Assembly (NCBI GenBank): GCA_947593975.1
Contig: CANQDW010000010.1
Span: 1-39,504 of the forward strand
Length of the DNA stretch: 39,504 bases
Direction: 5' to 3'
Source: an uncultured Lachnospiraceae bacterium
GTDB taxonomy: Bacteria; Bacillota; Clostridia; Lachnospirales; Lachnospiraceae
The notes under the pieces: generated by a model
The model's input: the letters and a program-made list of their open reading frames with translations, nothing else
The model's database searches: none
What the model was told of the DNA's origin: nothing
Shown here: one piece after another, positions 34,361-39,504 of the stretch
Numbering within the stretch: position 1 is the stretch's first letter
Layout: every line of letters begins with the position of its first letter
Position numbers and translations under genes: made by a program

Positions 34361-37357
34361 CTATTTTTTTATAATTATACTCTTTTTACCGCTCCAGTTA
34401 CTGTATACTTTTGTTTTACCGGTCTTTTTAAAACTGCGCGCCTGAACGTAATATTTTTTGCCGCGTTTAAGGCCTTTTATGGTTTTCTTAAGGGTCTTCG
34501 CCTTATTGATCGTAACTTTTTTAGCGGCTTTCATATTCTTTTTTACAGAATATCTTATATCATAACCTGATGCGCCTTTTACTTTCTTTTTAAGAGTTAC
34601 GGCTATCTTCTTTCCTTTCAGGTTCTTTACGCTTTTAATCTTTGGCGCTTTGATAGCTGCTGTATCGCTTTTTGCATTATCTTTATCATTTCCGGAACTG
34701 ACAACAGTATTATTTACATTGTTATTTGCGTTTCCGTTATCTTTCGGCGTAAGTTTGATCGGCTTATTTGAAATAACGTATGTACTTCCCGCGTCCGTGG
34801 CAAATGATATAGTATCGTTATCGATTACTTTAGGGGTAACTGCCAGTCCTTCCGTTACATTGGCAACATAATAACCTGAAAGTCCGCTATATCTTACAGC
34901 GCATTCATTTCCGCTGTTTGATACTATAGTCATATTATCCGCCGTCCCGTCAGACCACTCTGCGCTTACTTCAAAATTGCCTCTGGCTTTCATTCCGCTG
35001 TAACTTCCGTCGCCCCAGTCCCACGGAAGCGCGGCAAGAGGCTCGATATAATCTCCCTGGCTCTGGATAAGCATCTCCGCTATACCTGATGTTGCGCCAA
35101 AGTTGCCGTCGATCTGAAATGGCGGGTGTGTGTCAAACAGATTGTTAAGGGTTGAACCCGTAAGCTGTTCGCCAAGCAGTTTTAAAGCTCTGTCACCGTC
35201 ACGAAGCCTTGCCCACATATTTATCTTCCACGCCTTGCTCCATCCTGTTCCTCCGTCGCCGCGTTTTTCAAGCGTAACGCGCGCCGCCGAAAGAAGTTCG
35301 TCATCTTCTTTGCTTCTTCCTGCAATTACATATGTGCCGGGATGAAGTACATAAAGCTGATTCTGGTGCCTGTGGTTATCATAATTGGTCACTTCAAGAT
35401 TGGTTTCATCTTTCCACTCACGGTACTGTCCGCCCAGCGTATCGGCTTTCGGCATATACAGTTTTTCTTTTGCTTCTTTTACTTCAAGCACCTCAGGGTC
35501 ATTTTCCTTTCCGAGAACTGCGCTTGCCTTCTCAACTTCATCAAACAATTCCCATATGATCGCCTGGTCTGAAGTACAGCCTATCGAATACCATCCATGT
35601 TCGGGTGAATACGAAGGATTCGCCACAAGCGTGCCGTCTCTTTCGTCAACCCACAGATTATCTACCCAGAACAGCGCGGCCTGAAGCATTGTATCATAAT
35701 ATTTTGAAAGGAATTCCTTATCGCTGCTGAACTGATAAGCTTCCCATATGTCCTGACACTGCCATGCCGCTGCGGCCGGAAAATAAAATGCGGTAGTATA
35801 ATTACTCGGACTTGTATTGCCCCATATATTGTTTTCATGGTGTATTACCCAGCCCCTTACCTCAGAGCCGTCCTGTCTGCAATAATATTTCTTTGCAGTT
35901 TCTTTTCCTTTTTCCACCATATCATTTATATAATCAATAACTACCGTGTGACACTCTGCAAGATTTGTCTGCTCTGCAAGCCAATAGTTCATCTGCAGGT
36001 TAATATTTGTATGGAAATCCGAACTCCAGGCAGGCGAAAGTCCCTGAGCCCATATTCCCTGCAGATTGGCAGGAAGTTTGGAATTTTCTCTTGAACTTGA
36101 TATCAGAAGATATCTGCCATACTGGAAAAATAAAGTTTCAAGATATCTGTCCTCTTCTGCCGAATTGCCGTTTCCATATCCTTTGATCAGCTCATCTGTC
36201 ATTTTATCGGGAACCTGCGACGCCCCGATATTAATAACGCATCTGTCAAACAGATTCCGATAATCTGCCACATGTTCATTATACAACTCTTCGTATCCTT
36301 TATCCGCGGCGCTATTTACCCTTCCGCTTACTTTTATAAACGGATCTTCTTCCTCAAAATAATTATACTCTGTAGTCGCATCGCTCTTATAATTGGTTCC
36401 CACACTCATTATAATTATTATCTCATCGGCTTTATTTACCGAAAGCGTAGTATCATTGCCTTTAACTATCTGTCCGCCTTCTGCAATGACTTTAAGATAT
36501 CCTGCGAATTTCAGCCCTCCCGGTCCTTGGTCAGACGGGCTTCCTTCCATTGTTATAGTGCCTTCTTCCTCATTCACATTAATAGTCTTTCTGCTCTGTT
36601 CTGATTCAAGGTATATATCTTTTGTAAGCATACCGCCTTTATCTGCAGTGAGTTTGCAGACCATTACGTTAGACGGGTTATTTATAAAATATTCCCTGCT
36701 ATATGATACGCCGTCCTGCATATAGCTTACGGTCTCTACCGCGCGGTTAATATCAGATGTACGCATATAATCGCTGTACGCAGAACCTGAAACTTTATCT
36801 TTGATAATAAGATTGCCAAATGTCTGATATGATCCAAAATTGTCCTTCTCGCCCTTTAACTTATCCAGATCAGCGCTAAATTCCGCATCATTCAGCAGAT
36901 CTTTATAATCGCTTGCAACTACATCAGACCCACTCATATATGCCGAGCTGTTTTCTGAGAAATCCGTCACCATCTGCTGAAGGCTCTCCCTGACTTTAGT
37001 AAGCGACTCATGTACCTGTTCTGTACTATAATTATTATCGCCGCCGTCATATCTGCTGTTTGCGCCCGGTCCGCCGCTCCATATTGAACTTTCGTTGATC
37101 TGGATCTTCTCGGTATCAACTCCTCCAAAAACCATGGCTCCGATACTTCCGTTTCCCATTGGAAGAGCCTCTGATTCCCAATCTGAAGCGGGTTCATCAT
37201 AACACAGCCTCAAAACAGGCGCTCCATTTTCCTTTGCCTCTGCAGGATTATTGCCGGCTCCGTTTTCTAAGATATTGCATACACCCGCCGATGTCATTAA
37301 TATTGATATAGCAGCCATAATACTTACAACCCGCCTCTTTTCCCTGATTTTTTTCAT
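34361..37357 (-). CDS. Secreted GH95 glycosidase (alpha-L-fucosidase type) with FN3-like tail
   Basis: A 998-residue exported enzyme. GH95 members release alpha-1,2-fucose, and some release L-galactose, from host or plant glycans. A signal peptide covers about residues 1-40. Next comes the N-terminal domain (LPMGNGSIGAMVFGGVDTEK, INESSIWSGGP) and then the (alpha/alpha)6 barrel. The family's catalytic motifs are all visible: the Asn pair in HTNINLQMNYW, the acid Glu in NPSYSPEHGW and the Asp in PFQIDGNFG. The C-terminal 100 residues are a Lys-rich FN3-like domain (GASGYDIRYS, GKKYYVQARSF), a common surface module in this group. The ATG at 37357 has GAGGGGTG ten bases upstream. An earlier ATG lacks one. 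It is transcribed alone and divergently from the GH10 gene. Confidence 0.93.
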   Translation of the reverse strand: MKKIREKRRVVSIMAAISILMTSAGVCNILENGAGNNPAEAKENGAPVLRLCYDEPASDWESEALPMGNGSIGAMVFGGVDTEKIQINESSIWSGGPGANSRYDGGDNNYSTEQVHESLTKVRESLQQMVTDFSENSSAYMSGSDVVASDYKDLLNDAEFSADLDKLKGEKDNFGSYQTFGNLIIKDKVSGSAYSDYMRTSDINRAVETVSYMQDGVSYSREYFINNPSNVMVCKLTADKGGMLTKDIYLESEQSRKTINVNEEEGTITMEGSPSDQGPGGLKFAGYLKVIAEGGQIVKGNDTTLSVNKADEIIIIMSVGTNYKSDATTEYNYFEEEDPFIKVSGRVNSAADKGYEELYNEHVADYRNLFDRCVINIGASQVPDKMTDELIKGYGNGNSAEEDRYLETLFFQYGRYLLISSSRENSKLPANLQGIWAQGLSPAWSSDFHTNINLQMNYWLAEQTNLAECHTVVIDYINDMVEKGKETAKKYYCRQDGSEVRGWVIHHENNIWGNTSPSNYTTAFYFPAAAAWQCQDIWEAYQFSSDKEFLSKYYDTMLQAALFWVDNLWVDERDGTLVANPSYSPEHGWYSIGCTSDQAIIWELFDEVEKASAVLGKENDPEVLEVKEAKEKLYMPKADTLGGQYREWKDETNLEVTNYDNHRHQNQLYVLHPGTYVIAGRSKEDDELLSAARVTLEKRGDGGTGWSKAWKINMWARLRDGDRALKLLGEQLTGSTLNNLFDTHPPFQIDGNFGATSGIAEMLIQSQGDYIEPLAALPWDWGDGSYSGMKARGNFEVSAEWSDGTADNMTIVSNSGNECAVRYSGLSGYYVANVTEGLAVTPKVIDNDTISFATDAGSTYVISNKPIKLTPKDNGNANNNVNNTVVSSGNDKDNAKSDTAAIKAPKIKSVKNLKGKKIAVTLKKKVKGASGYDIRYSVKKNMKAAKKVTINKAKTLKKTIKGLKRGKKYYVQARSFKKTGKTKVYSNWSGKKSIIIKK

Positions 37358-37385
37358 ATATAGTACACCCCTCATTTTTTTCTTA

Positions 37386-37414
37386 ATCGTATCACATTAC
37401 AGTATATTACGCAA
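37386..37414 (-). promoter_or_regulatory. Candidate promoter of the GH95 gene
   Basis: On the minus strand TTGCGT (37414-37409) and TACGAT (37391-37386) are 17 bases apart, about 29 bases before the start codon. Confidence 0.5.
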
Positions 37415-37436
37415 ACGGAAAATGCCTTTTTTCACA

Positions 37437-37465
37437 TTGCAAAATAACCATAAACATGCTAATCT
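37437..37465 (+). promoter_or_regulatory. Candidate promoter of the GH10 gene
   Basis: TTGCAA (37437-37442) and TAATCT (37460-37465) are 17 bases apart. It is divergent from the GH95 promoter with only about 22 bases between the -35 boxes, so the two genes could share a regulator. Confidence 0.5.
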
Positions 37466-37512
37466 TATATTGTTATATGTAAATTCAAAACAACGAATGG
37501 AGAATGGTATTT

Positions 37513-39285
37513 ATGAAACGTAATATTGTTAAAAAATCATTGGCAGCCATACTTCTTTCCTCGCTTGTCTTATCGTGCGGAAATAATATGGCTTACGCAA
37601 AAACAGCAAAAGCTCCGGCGCTTAACGTCAAAAAAAGCATATCGCTTCAGGTCGGGACCGCAAAAAAGCTAAAAGTAAAAAATAACGGCGTATCAAAAAT
37701 AGTAAAAGTATCCTGGAAATCTTCAAAAAGCTGTATAAAACTAAACAAAAAATCAGGGACTTCAGTTAAAGCAACCGCTGTAAAAAAAGGAAAAGCAACC
37801 GTAACCGCAGCTGTTAAATATATTAAAAAATTATCAGCTGATTCCTCATATGCATCCAAAAAATTAAAATGCAAAATAACAATTGTAAATAAAACTTCAG
37901 GCAATAATAATGAGCCGGCATATAATTCAGCACAGCCATCAGATGCAGCGTCCAAAACACCCGAGGGCAGCAATCCAAGCACTTCACCGGCTCCCACTGC
38001 TACTCCCATACCTTCCGGCACGCTTTTATCCGTACTCTCCCCATATGTGAAAAATGTAGGTACATGCGTATCATATAACTCCTGGGGAAACGGCGGAGGT
38101 TTCGGATGGGGCGGAGGCTTCGGATGGGGCGAAAACTTCGGCGGCAATAACCAGACCGATACATCCTCACAGTTATTCGATGCAAATACCACTGCATTTT
38201 TAAAAGAAAATTATAACAGTATCACAGCTGAAAACCAGATGAAATCGAGCTATATCCTTGGAGGTTCGGCTAACCTGATCACCGTATCGGAAGCTAAGGA
38301 ACAAGGTTATTATATTCCTGACGGATATACCGAAAATAACGTTCCGACGCTTAATTATACCAACATAGATTCGCTCATGAAATACGCGTCCGAAAACGGA
38401 CTCCGCATACGTTACCACGGACTTCTCTGGCATGCACAAACGTCAAACTGGTTTTTCAGGAAAAATTACAGCGACAGCTCCGCCTTTGTAACGCCTGAAA
38501 TCATGGATGAACGTATTGAGTACTTTATAAAAAATGTCATGAACCACGTATATAACAGCGAATACAAAGACGTCATATATTGCTGGGATGTTGTAAACGA
38601 ATATTTCCATATGACTGAATGTATATCACGTATAGGAAGCGACAAAAACGAAGACGTAAAATGCTTCTATGAAGTATACAAAGACAGTATATTTGAAGAT
38701 CCGACAGACCCTGCAAATTCACCGGTAAAAACTAATCCCGCATATGTAAAAAAGGCTTTTAAACACGCTTATGACGTTCTTAAAAGTTTTGGTCTTGAAA
38801 ATAAAGTTGAACTTGTATATAACGATTATGATACCGATTTCCCGGAAGTACGTGAATGTATGCTTAAGGTCGGTGAATATATCAACTCCAAAGACGATAT
38901 CAATCCTGACGGCGTAAAACTCCTTACTACTTTTGGTATGCAGGGACATGACAAAATGGGCGTCCATACAATAGCAGGCCATAAAGACACTATAGAAGCC
39001 GTAAAAGCCGCAGGATATAATCTGCAGTATACAGAAGCAGACCTTGCGCTTAAAAACCATACAAAGGAAGAACAACTCAAATATTGGAACGACTGGATCA
39101 CACTCGTTGTCAATGAAAGTAAAAGCGGCGCTAATTTTACCGGTTTCTCATGGTGGGGACTTACAGACTCAGGTTCGTGGCTTGGTTCAAGTGAAAGCCC
39201 TCTTTTATGCGGTTCATCGATATCCGATAAAAAACCGGCTTATTATACAGTCATAAGCGCTGCGACTGCTGCAGGCGGAAACTAA
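37513..39285 (+). CDS. Secreted GH10 endo-beta-xylanase with N-terminal Ig-like domain
   Basis: A 590-residue exported xylanase. A signal peptide covers about residues 1-29 (ends MAYA). Residues 35-130 are a Lys-rich Ig-like domain (VSWKSS, KKGKATVTAAV), followed by a Ser/Pro/Thr linker (SPAPTATPIPS). The GH10 catalytic domain starts near residue 168. It contains TAENQMK, YHGLLWHAQ, the acid/base Glu363 in WDVVNEYF, the nucleophile Glu508 in LQYTEADL and FSWWGLTDSGSW, so the active site is complete. A Gly/Trp/Phe-rich insert (WGNGGGFGWGGGFGWG, about residues 194-209) sits near the start of the catalytic domain. GGAGA lies nine bases before the ATG at 37513. An ATG three codons earlier is too close to it. 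The GH95 neighbour suggests a glycan-use cluster. Confidence 0.95.
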   Translation: MKRNIVKKSLAAILLSSLVLSCGNNMAYAKTAKAPALNVKKSISLQVGTAKKLKVKNNGVSKIVKVSWKSSKSCIKLNKKSGTSVKATAVKKGKATVTAAVKYIKKLSADSSYASKKLKCKITIVNKTSGNNNEPAYNSAQPSDAASKTPEGSNPSTSPAPTATPIPSGTLLSVLSPYVKNVGTCVSYNSWGNGGGFGWGGGFGWGENFGGNNQTDTSSQLFDANTTAFLKENYNSITAENQMKSSYILGGSANLITVSEAKEQGYYIPDGYTENNVPTLNYTNIDSLMKYASENGLRIRYHGLLWHAQTSNWFFRKNYSDSSAFVTPEIMDERIEYFIKNVMNHVYNSEYKDVIYCWDVVNEYFHMTECISRIGSDKNEDVKCFYEVYKDSIFEDPTDPANSPVKTNPAYVKKAFKHAYDVLKSFGLENKVELVYNDYDTDFPEVRECMLKVGEYINSKDDINPDGVKLLTTFGMQGHDKMGVHTIAGHKDTIEAVKAAGYNLQYTEADLALKNHTKEEQLKYWNDWITLVVNESKSGANFTGFSWWGLTDSGSWLGSSESPLLCGSSISDKKPAYYTVISAATAAGGN

Positions 39286-39320
39286 TACAAATCAAACATA
39301 ATATATTGTAAGTGTTGGTG

Positions 39321-39345
39321 GGGTTGTCGAAAGACAGCCCTGTCT
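39321..39345 (+). terminator. Probable terminator of the GH10 gene
   Basis: GGGTTGTC and GACAGCCC form an eight-base stem (one G-U pair) with a GAAA loop, followed by TGTCTTCTGTG. The U tract is weak. A longer T run follows at 39372-39379 after a poor hairpin. Confidence 0.5.
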
Positions 39346-39422
39346 TCTGTGTACTGATCCGTTTTGCGGCTATTTTTTTACAGAATTTTACACAGGATTC
39401 CCCTGTAAATCATCTTAGTTTT

Positions 39423-39466
39423 GACCGATACGGTCTGCGTTATCCCGAAAGGCGCAGATGCGCCTT
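39423..39466 (+). other. Structured leader-like region with alternative hairpins
   Basis: GACCG-ATA-CGGTC (39423-39435) is followed by two mutually exclusive pairings: TCTGCG/CGCAGA (39434-39439 with 39453-39458) and AAGGCGCA/TGCGCCTT (39449-39456 with 39459-39466). The window ends 38 bases later with no start codon of a clear gene, so this could be an intergenic RNA or the leader of the next gene. I do not recognise a known riboswitch. Confidence 0.35.
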
Positions 39467-39504
39467 ATCTGAAAATACCGAAAATACAAAGATCCTTAAT
39501 TAAT

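Noticed and set aside
34361-37357. Additional genes on the plus strand opposite GH95
   Set aside because: Several short open frames exist there, but none has a ribosome binding site or recognisable protein pattern, and GH95 coding signals are strong.

Overview
The window looks like chromosome of a low-GC, Gram-positive gut or rumen Clostridia, most probably Lachnospiraceae. The pointers are AT-rich DNA, AGGAG-type ribosome binding sites, PTATPTPE linkers, Lys-rich C-terminal modules, BspA-type leucine-rich repeats, DUF6273 domains and GH10/GH95 glycosidases. I saw no rRNA, tRNA, CRISPR array, IS element or phage module. About 26 kb codes for five very large or repeat-rich exported proteins.

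Layout. (1) 1-1000: the start of an AlbA_2-type gene runs off the left edge. It is followed by a possible decayed ORF and an Hsp20 gene with a perfect CIRCE element over its promoter. (2) 1015-4411: a minus-strand operon encodes a DUF5060/DUF4038-like glycosidase, a DUF308 membrane protein and an M20 amidohydrolase. The last gene is broken by a one-base deletion at its catalytic Glu pair. (3) 4407-5008: a small repeat-rich island reads as a type I toxin-antitoxin-like locus. It has a 33-residue membrane peptide opposed by a convergent RNA sharing its terminator hairpin, plus a second RNA copy whose toxin survives only as a C-terminal stub. (4) 5085-5789: a class I amidotransferase-like hydrolase. 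(5) 5912-22268 (minus): a 3537-residue subtilase/LRR/BIG2 protein, a 1797-residue modular secreted protein and two tiny ORFs. (6) 22406-32800 (minus): a tight four-gene operon of two secreted DUF6273 proteins, a zinc-ribbon membrane Ser/Thr kinase and a helix-turn-helix-like protein. (7) 33075-39285: a GHL10/DUF187 hydrolase (+), a GH95 glycosidase (-) and a GH10 xylanase (+), then a structured leader-like stretch at the right edge.

Working together. The glycosidases fit plant or host glycan use, and the BspA/DUF6273/BIG2 proteins fit a large cell-surface display. The most system-like unit is region 6, where secreted proteins with EF-hand-like loops sit directly upstream of a one-pass membrane kinase and a probable DNA-binding protein. 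A cell-surface sensing or envelope-control role is my inference. Two one-base frameshifts (M20 gene and kinase tail) need read-level confirmation. All domain names were assigned by eye; no database search was run.
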